A program made the position numbers and the translations under genes. Shown here piece by piece: positions 19,055 to 28,017 of a stretch of 64,000 nt of DNA. The stretch comes from Lachnospiraceae bacterium (GTDB lineage Bacteria; Bacillota; Clostridia; Lachnospirales; Lachnospiraceae), in contig LR698958.1 of assembly GCA_902381685.1 (NCBI GenBank), forward strand, positions 1,684,833 to 1,748,832, in the 5' to 3' direction. Positions within the stretch are counted from its first letter, which is position 1. Each line of letters opens with the position of its first letter. The notes below the pieces were generated by a model. That model saw only the letters and a list, made by a program, of their open reading frames with translations. It made no database searches and was not told where the DNA came from.

Positions 19055-19855
19055 ATGCCTGTATTAATTCTTTTGCTTATTTTCTTACTTTTTTTATACA
19101 TGATTGCTCCGAGATTCCGCTTTCGGAAAAACTTAAAACCGTTTATCCGCTATGATTATGCCCACCGCGGTTACTGGAATATACATAAAGCGATTCCCGA
19201 GAACTCCCTCTCCTCTTTTCGTCTTGCGGTTTCCCACGGGTTTGGTATTGAACTGGATTTGCATTTGACAAAGGACAATAAAATTGTTGTCTTTCACGAT
19301 GATTTTCTCACAAGAATGTGCGGTGAAAATCTGTCCGTAGAAAACACAACTTACGAGGAATTATCCCGCCATACACTTGCCGGCACTTCCGAAAAGATTC
19401 CTCTCTTTTCAGAAGTACTGGCACTTGTAAACGGGCAGACTCCTCTTTTGATCGAATTAAAACTGCCGACTTCTGACACCACTTTATGTTCTCTTGTCTG
19501 CCGGGAACTGCAAAACTATAACGGGGCATATTTGATCCAGTCTTTTAATTCACTTGGATTACTCTGGTTTAGAAAACATGCTCCCCACGTTATCCGGGGA
19601 CAGTTATCCTCAAATTTGACAAAAACAGAACCGGATATCCCCTTTATTGCCTGCTTTTTCGTGAAATATCTTCTTTCCAACTTAATAACCAGGCCTGACT
19701 TTATCTCTTACAAACTTCATGACGAGAAAAATATCAGCCTGTTTTTGCATAAATATCTGTTTGGCACACCGATTGCTGTGTGGACATTACGGACAGAAGA
19801 AGATTTCACTTACGCCAAATCAAAATATTCTATTATGATTTTCGAGAAATCTTAA
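19055..19855 (+). CDS. Glycerophosphodiester phosphodiesterase family protein
   Basis: 266 residues. One N-terminal membrane segment (LILLLIFLLFLYMIA) anchors a GDPD barrel with AHRGYW near residue 36, the metal ligands in GIELDLHLTKD and the second catalytic histidine in VVFHDDFLTRMCG. These enzymes cleave glycerophosphodiesters to glycerol 3-phosphate and an alcohol. The ATG follows AAGGAGG. With the lipid kinase before it, it probably deals with membrane lipid or lipoteichoic acid products; the exact substrate is not shown. Confidence 0.9.
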   Translation: MPVLILLLIFLLFLYMIAPRFRFRKNLKPFIRYDYAHRGYWNIHKAIPENSLSSFRLAVSHGFGIELDLHLTKDNKIVVFHDDFLTRMCGENLSVENTTYEELSRHTLAGTSEKIPLFSEVLALVNGQTPLLIELKLPTSDTTLCSLVCRELQNYNGAYLIQSFNSLGLLWFRKHAPHVIRGQLSSNLTKTEPDIPFIACFFVKYLLSNLITRPDFISYKLHDEKNISLFLHKYLFGTPIAVWTLRTEEDFTYAKSKYSIMIFEKS

Positions 19856-19883
19856 AGTTTTTATTAAGAAAACAACTCCTTCC

Positions 19884-19912
19884 TTGTGGTTACATTTGTA
19901 CCATGCTATAAT
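19884..19912 (+). promoter_or_regulatory. Promoter of the PAP2 gene
   Basis: TTGTGG (19884-19889), 17 bases, TATAAT (19907-19912), about 40 bases before the start codon. Confidence 0.6.
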
Positions 19913-19953
19913 TCTACGAAGATACTATTAACAAAAGGAGTCTGACATTTCTT

Positions 19954-20610
19954 ATGTGGAAAAAACTTTGGGAAAAATACAGACATGGCTGGGTTTTTTT
20001 ATATATTTTCATCTATCTGCCGTGGTTCTTTTATTTAGAAAAACATATTACAACCGATTATCATCTGATTCATGCATCTCTTGATGATAAGATACCTTTC
20101 ATCGAATATTTTATTATTCCGTACACACTTTGGTTCGCGTTTATCGCAGTGACTATCGGATACTTTTTCTTCTTTGGGGAGAAGTCAGAATTTTATCGCC
20201 TGATTATTTTATTGTTTTCAGGAATGACTATTTTCCTCATTGTATCCACAGTTTATCCGAACGGACTGCAATTAAGACCGGAGACATTCGCACGGGATAA
20301 TATCTTTGTGGATATGGTAAGACAACTGTATGCGGTGGATACCTCCACAAATGTGCTGCCGAGTATCCATGTATACAATTCACTGGGAGTTTATATTGCC
20401 ATCTCCCATTGCAGCAAATTAAAACAGTATCGCTGGGTGCAGATTTTAACTTTACTGCTGACGATTTCCATTATTCTGTCTACGATGTTCTTAAAGCAGC
20501 ACTCTGTTATTGATGTTGTCGCCGGATTTATCATGGCAGGAGTCTTATATCTCATTGTGTATAAACCGGTAAAAGTACGAGGGAAAAATTCGTTAGAAAA
20601 TTTAGCATAA
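19954..20610 (+). CDS. PAP2 superfamily membrane phosphatase
   Basis: 218 residues with about six membrane segments. The PAP2-type motifs are present in relaxed form: RPETFARDN at about 109-117, STNVLPSIHVYNSLG (the PSxH motif) and LKQHSVIDVVAGF (the third motif with catalytic His and nearby Asp). The length and motif spacing fit the inositol-phosphorylceramide-synthase-like branch of PAP2. Such enzymes remove phosphate from lipid phosphates or transfer phospho-headgroups. It has its own promoter but follows two other lipid genes. Confidence 0.85.
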   Translation: MWKKLWEKYRHGWVFLYIFIYLPWFFYLEKHITTDYHLIHASLDDKIPFIEYFIIPYTLWFAFIAVTIGYFFFFGEKSEFYRLIILLFSGMTIFLIVSTVYPNGLQLRPETFARDNIFVDMVRQLYAVDTSTNVLPSIHVYNSLGVYIAISHCSKLKQYRWVQILTLLLTISIILSTMFLKQHSVIDVVAGFIMAGVLYLIVYKPVKVRGKNSLENLA

Positions 20611-20615
20611 TTTTA

Positions 20616-20644
20616 TTGACTATCTGATAATTAAGTTGTATGAT
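20616..20644 (+). promoter_or_regulatory. Promoter of the small membrane protein gene
   Basis: TTGACT (20616-20621), 17 bases, TATGAT (20639-20644). It supports the reality of the short gene that follows. Confidence 0.65.
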
Positions 20645-20681
20645 AAGGTTAAATAAAAAGATTCTTTAAGGAGGCGGTTGT

Positions 20682-20927
20682 ATGTTAACCTTATCATTCG
20701 CACTTTTAGTTGGTATCATTTTAGCCTTGATTCTCCTCATTTTTATTGACGAAGAATCTTCAATCAAAGTTCCTTTCCTTCACCGGAAAGTATCCATCGT
20801 TGATATGTCTACCAAGACGGCATTTATTTCCGCATTCATTTTTTCTATGGTAAAACATATTAAAGATTGGGGAACCGTTACAATCAGCAATATTTGCAGA
20901 TTGACAAACTTACATAAGGAGGTATAG
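20682..20927 (+). CDS. Small membrane protein, unrecognised
   Basis: 81 residues. One strong N-terminal membrane segment (FALLVGIILALILLIFI) is followed by a basic, polar tail that includes a second weakly hydrophobic stretch (KTAFISAFIFSMVKHI). I do not recognise a family. It is supported as a gene by AAGGAGG before the ATG and by a good promoter at 20616. A second Shine-Dalgarno (AAGGAGG) lies at its end, followed by a five-codon TTG frame that stops at once, perhaps the remnant of a lost downstream gene. Confidence 0.55.
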   Translation: MLTLSFALLVGIILALILLIFIDEESSIKVPFLHRKVSIVDMSTKTAFISAFIFSMVKHIKDWGTVTISNICRLTNLHKEV

Positions 20928-20947
20928 CAGTTTGAGTCAAAGCGATT

Positions 20948-20987
20948 AAAAGGCGATGTCACAATTTATATTGTAGCATCGCCTTTT
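20948..20987. terminator. Bidirectional terminator between convergent genes
   Basis: AAAAGGCGATG pairs with CATCGCCTTTT around an inner ACAAT/ATTGT repeat; A and T runs on the outer sides suit both the small membrane protein gene and the convergent dehydratase-like gene. Confidence 0.8.
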
Positions 20988-20990
20988 CAT

Positions 20991-22142
20991 TTACAGCATT
21001 TCAATAAATGCGGTTAATCTTGTATTTAATTGTCCGATATCAGCCTGAGAATAGTCTGTCTCCACACTGATATATGGAATATGTTTCTTCTCATTTACAA
21101 ACTTTCTAATCCCCAGTGTCTCCACATTGTATGTATGACAGGCCTGAAGAACAACTTCTACAACACCGTCCACTTTATATTCGTCAATCAAACGTCCGAG
21201 TAATTCCAAACGGTTTGGATTTGGCGTCATTACCGAACAGCCAATTGCCAGATATCGCCTTGCCAACGCATCATATACGTCCGGATTTTCTTCATCTACT
21301 AATTTGTCAATAGATTTTGCTCCACTGCAGTTCTCATAAGTAACGACAACTCCACCATTATCCTCAATTGCCCGAATTACCTTCTCCGTTGCTCCTCCGA
21401 TCGGACAGCCTGTAATTAAAATACGCGGCTTTTTCGGGATTGTTTGTCCTTTTGCGTACTCTGCCTCAATCTTCTCAACAAGAGGATCGACTTCTGATGG
21501 AATTTCTTTTCGGTCAAACTTAAATGTGCTTCCATACAGCACTTTAAATAAATCATGTCCGTACATTGCAACAGGATCATGCCGCATCGTTTCATAAAGT
21601 CTTCTCAAAGATAATCTCGCCTTATTATTATCTCTGATTGCCTCTCTTATCTTATCCTCCGTAATTTCCACCTGAAATCTTTCTTCCAAAACTTCCTTAA
21701 AACGAATGATTTCTTTTTTCCATAATTCCAAGGCATTTTCTGACTGTGTGTTTGGCAGTTCCATAATGTGTACCGGCTTAAACTCTGCCATATACTCATA
21801 CATTTTTTTCTTTCCATCGCAGGTTGTCTCTCCCACAACTAAATCAGAAAAATAAAAGAATGGACATTTATCCGTCTTCGCAAATCCATAACTTGATTTA
21901 ATGAGCGGACATAAATTTTTCGGAAGGTCTTTCTCCGCGTCCGGTATCGTTTCGTCCGACGTGGAACATAAACTGACTGCTGCCGCCCCCATTGCCATAA
22001 CAATTTCCTGTGGAAAGTATGTACAATATACCCCCACAATCGGAACCCCTTTATCTTTCAATTCTTTTACTGCAAGAAATGATTTTTGTCTCTGCTCCGC
22101 AAATTCTTCAAAAACTTCAGGTAAATCCTTAATTAATTCCAT
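20991..22142 (-). CDS. 2-hydroxyacyl-CoA dehydratase family / double-cubane cluster protein
   Basis: 383 residues across the length of the HgdB/FldC-like family. Conserved cysteines that could bind iron-sulphur clusters are in GVYCTYFPQE, SLCSTSDE, NLCPLIKSSYGF, DKCPFFYF, GETTCDGKKKM, TGCPIGGATEKV and LQACHTYNVE. The motif ETTCDGKKKMYE is very typical. Most dehydratases have two such subunits plus an activator ATPase; here the gene stands alone, which fits the stand-alone double-cubane reductase type, able to catalyse ATP-driven reduction of small molecules. The substrate is unknown. The ATG follows AAGGAGG. Confidence 0.85.
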   Translation of the reverse strand: MELIKDLPEVFEEFAEQRQKSFLAVKELKDKGVPIVGVYCTYFPQEIVMAMGAAAVSLCSTSDETIPDAEKDLPKNLCPLIKSSYGFAKTDKCPFFYFSDLVVGETTCDGKKKMYEYMAEFKPVHIMELPNTQSENALELWKKEIIRFKEVLEERFQVEITEDKIREAIRDNNKARLSLRRLYETMRHDPVAMYGHDLFKVLYGSTFKFDRKEIPSEVDPLVEKIEAEYAKGQTIPKKPRILITGCPIGGATEKVIRAIEDNGGVVVTYENCSGAKSIDKLVDEENPDVYDALARRYLAIGCSVMTPNPNRLELLGRLIDEYKVDGVVEVVLQACHTYNVETLGIRKFVNEKKHIPYISVETDYSQADIGQLNTRLTAFIEML

Positions 22143-22232
22143 CTGTCTGCCTCCTTATACTGTAAACCTTATAAAATATATAGTACCATCTGTTTCCTAC
22201 GGAATCTAATCGTTTTTTTATATACATTTTCC

Positions 22233-23993
22233 CTATTTATAGTTTTTTTCTATACCCAATTTTATATTTACCTGATTGGTATAATATTCAAAAGCGCTCG
22301 GTATCGGATATTCTTTCTGAATCTCCTCCGGGTGAATAAACAGCATATCTTTTTCACAACTTTTCTCCAGTTCATCTACATGGACGGCATATCCCGTCAT
22401 ATGCCACTCCACATGGCTGAACACATGCTTTGCCTCACCCAGTTTTTTAATTCGCATCGGATATAATCCTTTTGTTTTACTGTAGGAAATCACTTCGTCC
22501 TCCGTAAAATGTCCCTCTTCGTTCGGGAACTCATACAATCCCGCCAAGAGTCCCTTTGATTTTCTTTTCCTTATGGCAATATTCTCACCGTCCCGGAAAA
22601 CAAATACGGTTCTGTTTTCTATCCGCCGTTCTTTTGTTTTCGCTTTTACGGGAAGTTCCTCCACTTTATTTTCTTTCTTTGCCTGACAAACCGAACCCAA
22701 CGGACATTTTTCACATTTTGCCATTCCTTTCGGCGTGCAGATTAACGCTCCCAACTCTATTAATCCCTGATTAAAATCACTCGCGCTGTCCTTTGGAATG
22801 ACACCGTCCAACATGTACTCTATCTTCGTACGCACTGCCGGTTTCATGATATCCTCTTCACTTGCGATTACCCTTGAAATGACACGCAGTACATTTCCGT
22901 CCACCGCAGGTTTCGGTATACCGTAGGCAAAGGAGCAGATTGCCCCCGCCGTATAATTCCCAATTCCCGAGAGGGATAAAACTTCTTCATATGTTTTCGG
23001 AAATTCTCCGTGGAATTCTTCCATAACCTGTACAGCCGCCTTCTGCATATTTCGAACACGGTTGTAATATCCCAATCCTTCCCACAATTTCAGTAACTTA
23101 TCCTCTTCCGCCTCTGCTAAATCTTTCACCGTAGGAAGTTCCTTTAAAAATCGGTCATAAAACGGTTTCACTGCCTCCACTCTCGTCTGCTGCAGCATAA
23201 TCTCCGAAACCCATACTCTGTAGGCGCTGACATTTTCCCTCCATGCTAACTGCCGTTTATTTTCCCGATACCATGAGACAATCGGCTGCACAATTTCCTT
23301 CAACTGTTCCTGCTCCAAAATAACCGGAACTTCTTTATATAGTGAAATGCTGTCTTTCTTCACTTTACAGTCATATGCCAAAATGTGTACTCCTGCTTTT
23401 TTCGCCTTCCGCAGTGCATCTCCAAACGCTTTGTGTGTCCTTTCATTTGGCGTAAAATACGATACTTTATCCATCTGGATAACAAAAATAACATACGCCT
23501 CGTATCCCTCCGAAACCGCATGGCACAATTCTTCCACATGTTTTACTCCCCGTTCCGTCGGAGCGTCAGGAAAACGCACTATACCGTCTTCCTCAAGAGT
23601 AACTCCCTTCACTTCGATAAATGCTTTTCTCTCCCCTTCTTCCACATACAAGTCAAATCTGGATTGTCCGTATGTCGTCTCCGGTTTGATCAGAGATGGA
23701 TTTGCAAATAAATTCCCCTTCTCAATCCATTCTTTTACTACTGCATTAGTAATTTGGGAATCCATATTAATCATTCTGTTTCCTTTCTTCACACCGATTA
23801 AATCCCATTTTGTTTTCCGATTCGGATTGTCACTCTCCTGCACATAGACCGTCGCCCCCGGAATGAGAAGTTCCCTGCACCGCCCTGTATTCTTCACATG
23901 AACCGTTTCCTTCCTGCCCGCTATATTTACATACGCAATAAAACGATTGGGGCGTTCAACGAACGTCCCAACCTTAATTCTTTCATATTTCAT
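22233..23993 (-). CDS. Fused SfsA nuclease and MutY adenine DNA glycosylase
   Basis: 586 residues with two domains. Residues 1-230 are SfsA-like: FVERPNRFIAYV, HVKNTGRCRELL, QSRFDLYVE, AFIEVKGVTL, FPDAPTERGVKHVEEL, including the nuclease-type acidic and lysine residues. Residues about 235-586 are MutY: the helix-hairpin-helix LSGIGNYTAGAICSF, the catalytic aspartate in VDGNVLRVISR, and the four-cysteine 4Fe-4S motif CTPKGMAKCEKCPLGSVC, then a Nudix-like C-terminal domain that checks for 8-oxoguanine. The protein should remove adenine opposite 8-oxoG; what the nuclease half adds is unknown. The gene starts right at the stop of the ArsC-like gene (TAAATG). Confidence 0.88.
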   Translation of the reverse strand: MKYERIKVGTFVERPNRFIAYVNIAGRKETVHVKNTGRCRELLIPGATVYVQESDNPNRKTKWDLIGVKKGNRMINMDSQITNAVVKEWIEKGNLFANPSLIKPETTYGQSRFDLYVEEGERKAFIEVKGVTLEEDGIVRFPDAPTERGVKHVEELCHAVSEGYEAYVIFVIQMDKVSYFTPNERTHKAFGDALRKAKKAGVHILAYDCKVKKDSISLYKEVPVILEQEQLKEIVQPIVSWYRENKRQLAWRENVSAYRVWVSEIMLQQTRVEAVKPFYDRFLKELPTVKDLAEAEEDKLLKLWEGLGYYNRVRNMQKAAVQVMEEFHGEFPKTYEEVLSLSGIGNYTAGAICSFAYGIPKPAVDGNVLRVISRVIASEEDIMKPAVRTKIEYMLDGVIPKDSASDFNQGLIELGALICTPKGMAKCEKCPLGSVCQAKKENKVEELPVKAKTKERRIENRTVFVFRDGENIAIRKRKSKGLLAGLYEFPNEEGHFTEDEVISYSKTKGLYPMRIKKLGEAKHVFSHVEWHMTGYAVHVDELEKSCEKDMLFIHPEEIQKEYPIPSAFEYYTNQVNIKLGIEKNYK

Positions 23994-24344
23994 TTATTTG
24001 CAAACCTCTTCCCACGCCTGCTCCTTAAATCCCGGAATGGCAAATGTCTCACCGATAAGCAATGGACGTTTTACTAACATTCCGTCTGTTGCCAATAATT
24101 CCAACTGTTCTTCCTCAGACATCTCCGGCAATTTATCTTTCAATTTCATTTCCTTATACTTCATTCCGCTTGTGTTAAAGAAACGTTTCAATGGAAGCCC
24201 ACTCTTCTCATACCATTCTTTCAACTCTTCTTTGGACGGGTTGTCCTCCACGATATGTCTGTCCGTAAATTCCACTCCGTTCTCCTCAAGCCACTTCTTC
24301 GCTTTCTTGCACGTTGTGCATTTTGGATATTCTATAAATAACAT
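23994..24344 (-). CDS. ArsC/Spx family thioredoxin-fold protein
   Basis: 116 residues with the family opening MLFIEYPKCTTCKKAKKWL, a CxxC pair at residues 9 and 12, and the ArsC/Spx core (ELKEWYEKSGLPLKRFFNTSG, in part) and KRPLLIG. The CxxC and the lack of the arsenate-reductase arginine triad suggest a Spx- or YffB-like redox protein and not a true arsenate reductase, but this is not certain. Starts after AGGAGG, and its stop is directly followed by the sfsA-mutY start, so the two are likely co-translated. Confidence 0.82.
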   Translation of the reverse strand: MLFIEYPKCTTCKKAKKWLEENGVEFTDRHIVEDNPSKEELKEWYEKSGLPLKRFFNTSGMKYKEMKLKDKLPEMSEEEQLELLATDGMLVKRPLLIGETFAIPGFKEQAWEEVCK

Positions 24345-24358
24345 CTTTCATTCTCCTC

Positions 24359-24754
24359 CTAACTGTTCTTGATAAATTCAGTCTTGCACGACGGGCAGGT
24401 AATACAGATTCTTCCCTTTCCCTTCGGCACTCTTATCTTCTGCTTACAAGTCGGACATTTATAAATATGATGTGTCTTTCTCTGCTCAAAATAAGATTTC
24501 TCTCTGCGAAAGAATCCAAAAAAGTCTTTCTTCATATTCAAGAATTTCACATTCTCATTATACCTTTTCTGAACATCTCTCGATAACATTCTAACATAAC
24601 AGACTACGAGTAACAACAGGGCAAGTAAATTTAAAAAATTACTGTCAAAAAGAATACTTGTAATAAGTAAGACCAACGTTACGCCAAACAAAAATTTGTT
24701 GAGTGTATCCGAACCGTATCGTCCCATCATAAACCGTTGTATTTTTTCTTTCAT
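24359..24754 (-). CDS. Membrane protein with C-terminal zinc ribbon
   Basis: 131 residues from the second ATG (24754), which has GAGGA seven bases upstream. Two membrane segments at about 20-60 (LFGVTLVLLITSILF, FLNLLALLLLVVCYV) are followed by a basic linker and a zinc ribbon with two knuckles, YKCPTCKQ and ITCPSCKTEF. The same layout is common in Lachnospiraceae as a small conserved protein. Function unknown. It is the first gene of a unit with the ArsC-like and sfsA-mutY genes. Confidence 0.75.
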   Translation of the reverse strand: MKEKIQRFMMGRYGSDTLNKFLFGVTLVLLITSILFDSNFLNLLALLLLVVCYVRMLSRDVQKRYNENVKFLNMKKDFFGFFRREKSYFEQRKTHHIYKCPTCKQKIRVPKGKGRICITCPSCKTEFIKNS

Positions 24755-24859
24755 GTTCATTCCTCACTTCTTCAATAATTTGTACCCACTATATGCTTTA
24801 TCCTTTTGAAAGTCAATACAGTTTATCAAATGTTAATGAACATTAGATTCTTTTCACTT

Positions 24860-25582
24860 CTATAATACTTTTGACAGAAATTCTTTCAACCTTTCATCTT
24901 TTGGATTAGAGAAAAATTCTTCTGGTGCATTTTCTTCTTTTATCTGTCCTTCGTCCATAAAGATAACTCGGGTTGCCACTTCCCTTGCAAATCCCATCTC
25001 ATGTGTAACGACAACCATCGTCATTCCTTCGTCGGCAAGTTCTTTCATCAGCGTAAGAACTTCTCCTACCATTTCCGGATCCAACGCTGACGTAGGTTCA
25101 TCAAAAAGCATTACCTCCGGATTCATCGCCAACGCTCTCGCAATTGCGATACGTTGTTTCTGTCCTCCCGACAACTGTTTCGGATACTGATCCGCCTTAT
25201 CCGGAAGACCTACTCGAACTAATAATTCTTCCGCCTTTTTATCCGCCTCTTCTTTGCTCATCAGACCAAGTTTAATCGGTGCAAGTGTAATATTTTCCTT
25301 TACGGACAGATGTGGAAATAAATTAAACTGTTGGAAAACCATTCCCATTTTCTGACGCAGTTTGTTGATGTTACACTCTTTACCCGTAATATTATTTCCC
25401 TCAAACCACACTTCTCCGCCTGTCGTTGTCTCCAGAAGATTCAGGCAACGCAAAAACGTAGATTTTCCCGAACCGGAAGGACCGACAATAACTACCTTTT
25501 CTCCCTGCTCAATGTGAATGTCAATCCCCTTCAATATTTGATTTCCGTGAAATGATTTCTGTAAGTTCTTTGTTATAATCAT
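24860..25582 (-). CDS. Polar amino acid ABC transporter ATPase
   Basis: 240 residues, the normal length for GlnQ/ArtM-type ATPases. Walker [11 protein letters not shown]-loop [14 protein letters not shown], signature [15 protein letters not shown], Walker [15 protein letters not shown] and switch [12 protein letters not shown] are all intact. It powers uptake with the permease and binding protein encoded upstream; its start overlaps the permease stop by four bases. The substrate is a polar amino acid, not resolved further. Confidence 0.93.
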   Translation of the reverse strand: MIITKNLQKSFHGNQILKGIDIHIEQGEKVVIVGPSGSGKSTFLRCLNLLETTTGGEVWFEGNNITGKECNINKLRQKMGMVFQQFNLFPHLSVKENITLAPIKLGLMSKEEADKKAEELLVRVGLPDKADQYPKQLSGGQKQRIAIARALAMNPEVMLFDEPTSALDPEMVGEVLTLMKELADEGMTMVVVTHEMGFAREVATRVIFMDEGQIKEENAPEEFFSNPKDERLKEFLSKVL

Positions 25583-26268
25583 CTTGCCAGTCTCCTTTCA
25601 AGCAATCCCTGTAACTTTGTCAAACCAAGTACTATGATAAGATAACATACTGCTGCGACATAAAGCGGCGGAAGAATGTTATAGTCTGTTGAACCTATGT
25701 ATTGTGCTGCCTTTGTCAAATCCGTCACCGCAATAATTCCCGCCACAGATGTCTCTTTTATCAATACAATAAATTCATTGCTGAGTGCCGGAAGAATATT
25801 TTTGATTGCCTGTGGTACAATGATATACCGCATTGTCTGAATATAGTTAAATCCGAGTGAACGCCCTGCTTCCATCTGACCTTTATCAATGGATTCAATT
25901 CCCGCACGAATAATTTCCGCAACATATGCACCGGAGTTAATTCCGAAGCAGATTGCACCTACCACAATTTCATTTGTATCTCTTGCAGTAAAAACTAAAT
26001 TGTAAATGATAAGCAGTTGTACCATAACCGGAGTTCCCCTTATCACGGTTATATAAACGTTGCAGAGCCATTTCAAGCCAACCAACACTTTCTTTTCCGA
26101 AGCGCTCACTTTAATGACTGCTATTAAAAGTCCGATAGCCACCCCGATTGCAATGGCAAACAGGGAGATTAAAATTGTTACTTTCAATCCGTCCAGATAT
26201 ACCAAATATCTCTGGTCATAAATCACGGCATTATAAAAACCGTCAATAAAATTTTGAATCAAATCCAT
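25579..26268 (-). CDS. Polar amino acid ABC transporter permease
   Basis: 229 residues from the ATG at 26268 (AAAGGA eight bases upstream; the longer TTG frame starts inside that ribosome site). Five or so membrane segments, the family stretch [16 protein letters not shown], and the coupling-helix EAA region [20 protein letters not shown]. It belongs to the His/Glu/Gln/Arg/opine permease family. A single permease gene suggests a homodimer in the membrane. Confidence 0.92.
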   Translation of the reverse strand: MDLIQNFIDGFYNAVIYDQRYLVYLDGLKVTILISLFAIAIGVAIGLLIAVIKVSASEKKVLVGLKWLCNVYITVIRGTPVMVQLLIIYNLVFTARDTNEIVVGAICFGINSGAYVAEIIRAGIESIDKGQMEAGRSLGFNYIQTMRYIIVPQAIKNILPALSNEFIVLIKETSVAGIIAVTDLTKAAQYIGSTDYNILPPLYVAAVCYLIIVLGLTKLQGLLERRLAR

Positions 26269-26288
26269 TTTGCTTTTTCCTTTCAAGA

Positions 26289-27050
26289 TTATTTCTGTGT
26301 ATGGTTTGCAGTAAATTCTTCAATCTTTCCATCTGCAATCAGTTTATCAATTACTTTGTTGATTTTATCCAAAAGTTCCTTATTACCTTTTTTTACCGCA
26401 ATGGCATATTTATCCTCAAAAAGAACACCGTCTAAAATCTTCAATTCTTTATTTTCTGAGATAAGTTTTTCGGCAGGATACTTGTCCATGACAATGCAGT
26501 CCACTTTATTGTTTTTTAAGTCCTCACTTGCCTGTGCAAATTTTGTATATCTTTTCACTTCTTTTGGCTTACAGTTTTCCTCGTTTGATACCCAACTGTC
26601 CGCAATATTCCCCTGCTGCACAGCAACTACTTTTCCATTCAGGCTCTCTCCCGACACTTTACCGGAAATTGCCGGATTTTCTCCGTTTACGACAATCACT
26701 TCCGTCGAATCCACATATTCGTGTGAAAAATCCATTGTCTTTTTACGCTTTTCATTGATGGAAACACCTGCCGCAACAAAATCTACTTTTCCGCTTGCCA
26801 CACTGGCCAACGCACCGTCAAACTCCATATTTTTGATTTTCAGTTCTTTTCCCATATCATCTGCAATCGCTTTTGCAATATCCATGTCAATTCCGACAAC
26901 TTCTTTGCCTTTCATATATTCATATGGTGCAAATCCCGCTTCTGTCCCTACAATTAACGTATCCGATTCACTCTTTTTCTCTCCACATGCTGTTATAGAT
27001 AATGCAACCACTCCTGCCAATGCTAAACTAATTATTTTTTTCATTTTCAT
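26289..27050 (-). CDS. Amino acid ABC transporter substrate-binding lipoprotein
   Basis: 253 residues with a lipoprotein signal, lipobox SITAC with Cys22, then a family 3 solute-binding domain: VGTEAGFAPYEYM, VGIDMDIAKAIADDMG, DFVAAGVSI, KTMDFSHEYVDS. Secreted and lipid-anchored, it delivers a polar amino acid to the permease-ATPase pair downstream. First gene of the operon, with AGGAGG before the ATG. Confidence 0.93.
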   Translation of the reverse strand: MKMKKIISLALAGVVALSITACGEKKSESDTLIVGTEAGFAPYEYMKGKEVVGIDMDIAKAIADDMGKELKIKNMEFDGALASVASGKVDFVAAGVSINEKRKKTMDFSHEYVDSTEVIVVNGENPAISGKVSGESLNGKVVAVQQGNIADSWVSNEENCKPKEVKRYTKFAQASEDLKNNKVDCIVMDKYPAEKLISENKELKILDGVLFEDKYAIAVKKGNKELLDKINKVIDKLIADGKIEEFTANHTQK

Positions 27051-27113
27051 AATGTACTCCTCCTTTTATGTATAAAAATTCATCAACGTTGCATATTATA
27101 ACACAAAACAATA

Positions 27114-27157
27114 AAAAAACAAGTGGTATTTATATTTTTCCGTATAAATAACCACTT
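27114..27157 (-). terminator. Intrinsic terminator after uppP
   Basis: Minus strand AAGTGGTTATTTATA pairs with TATAAATACCACTT, followed by a run of seven T. It separates uppP from the amino acid transporter operon. Confidence 0.8.
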
Positions 27158-27167
27158 ATTTTTTCTA

Positions 27168-28001
27168 TTACATCATAAAGAACGTTCCAAGTACGATAAT
27201 ACCTAACACAATTCGGTATACGCCAAATACTTTGAAATCGTTTTTCTTAATATATCCCATTAAGAATTTAATTGCCAAAACGGACACAATAAACGCCGTC
27301 AGACAACCCACAATTAGGATTGCAACTTCCAGTCCCGTAATTCCAATTCCCGACAACATAAACTTCAATATTTTCAATCCACTTGCGCCAACCATAACCG
27401 GAATGGCAAGGAAAAATGTAAATTCTGCCGCAATATATCTCGAAGTTCCCAAAAGTAATGCACCTACGATTGTCGCACCTGAACGTGATGTTCCCGGAAC
27501 AAGCGCCAATACCTGCCAAACACCGATAACGAGCGCCATCTGATAAGATAACTGTGAAAATTTTGTAACAGACGGTGTCTTATTTTTATTTCTGTTTTCC
27601 ACAACAATAAATAAAATACCGTAAATAATCAACATCGCTGCAACGACAACTGAATTATGCAAATGTTCGTCCATCCAGTCGTCTAACGGAATTCCGATAA
27701 TCATTGCCGGAAGACAGGCAATCGCAACTTTTATCCACAACTGAAGTGTCTGCGTTTTCTGCTTTGGACTTTTTCGCTTAGAAAATGGATTTAATTTATG
27801 GAAATATAAAATTACTACCGCCATAATTGCTCCCAACTGAATAACAACATTAAACATTTCCATAAACTGTTTGCTTGCGTCCAACTGGACAATCTGATTC
27901 ACCAAAATCAAATGTCCCGTACTGCTAATCGGTAACCATTCGGTAATTCCCTCCACAATTCCAAGAAAAACCGTTTTCAACATTTCAAAAAAAATCTCCA
28001 T
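27168..28001 (-). CDS. uppP: Undecaprenyl-diphosphatase
   Basis: 277 residues, multi-pass, of the BacA/UppP family. The two signature regions are present: [20 protein letters not shown] near residues 14-33 and [17 protein letters not shown] in the middle. It removes a phosphate from undecaprenyl diphosphate at the outer face of the membrane, recycling the cell wall lipid carrier; overexpression is linked to bacitracin resistance. The ATG follows AGGAGG. It is 16 bases after the HAD phosphatase gene and probably co-transcribed with it. Confidence 0.94.
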   Translation of the reverse strand: MEIFFEMLKTVFLGIVEGITEWLPISSTGHLILVNQIVQLDASKQFMEMFNVVIQLGAIMAVVILYFHKLNPFSKRKSPKQKTQTLQLWIKVAIACLPAMIIGIPLDDWMDEHLHNSVVVAAMLIIYGILFIVVENRNKNKTPSVTKFSQLSYQMALVIGVWQVLALVPGTSRSGATIVGALLLGTSRYIAAEFTFFLAIPVMVGASGLKILKFMLSGIGITGLEVAILIVGCLTAFIVSVLAIKFLMGYIKKNDFKVFGVYRIVLGIIVLGTFFMM

Positions 28002-28017
28002 ATTTTTCCTCCTCGTC

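Noticed and set aside
26254..27075. A 273-codon plus-strand frame opposite the binding-protein gene
   Set aside because: It is the antisense shadow of a clear substrate-binding lipoprotein and has no ribosome site or family resemblance.
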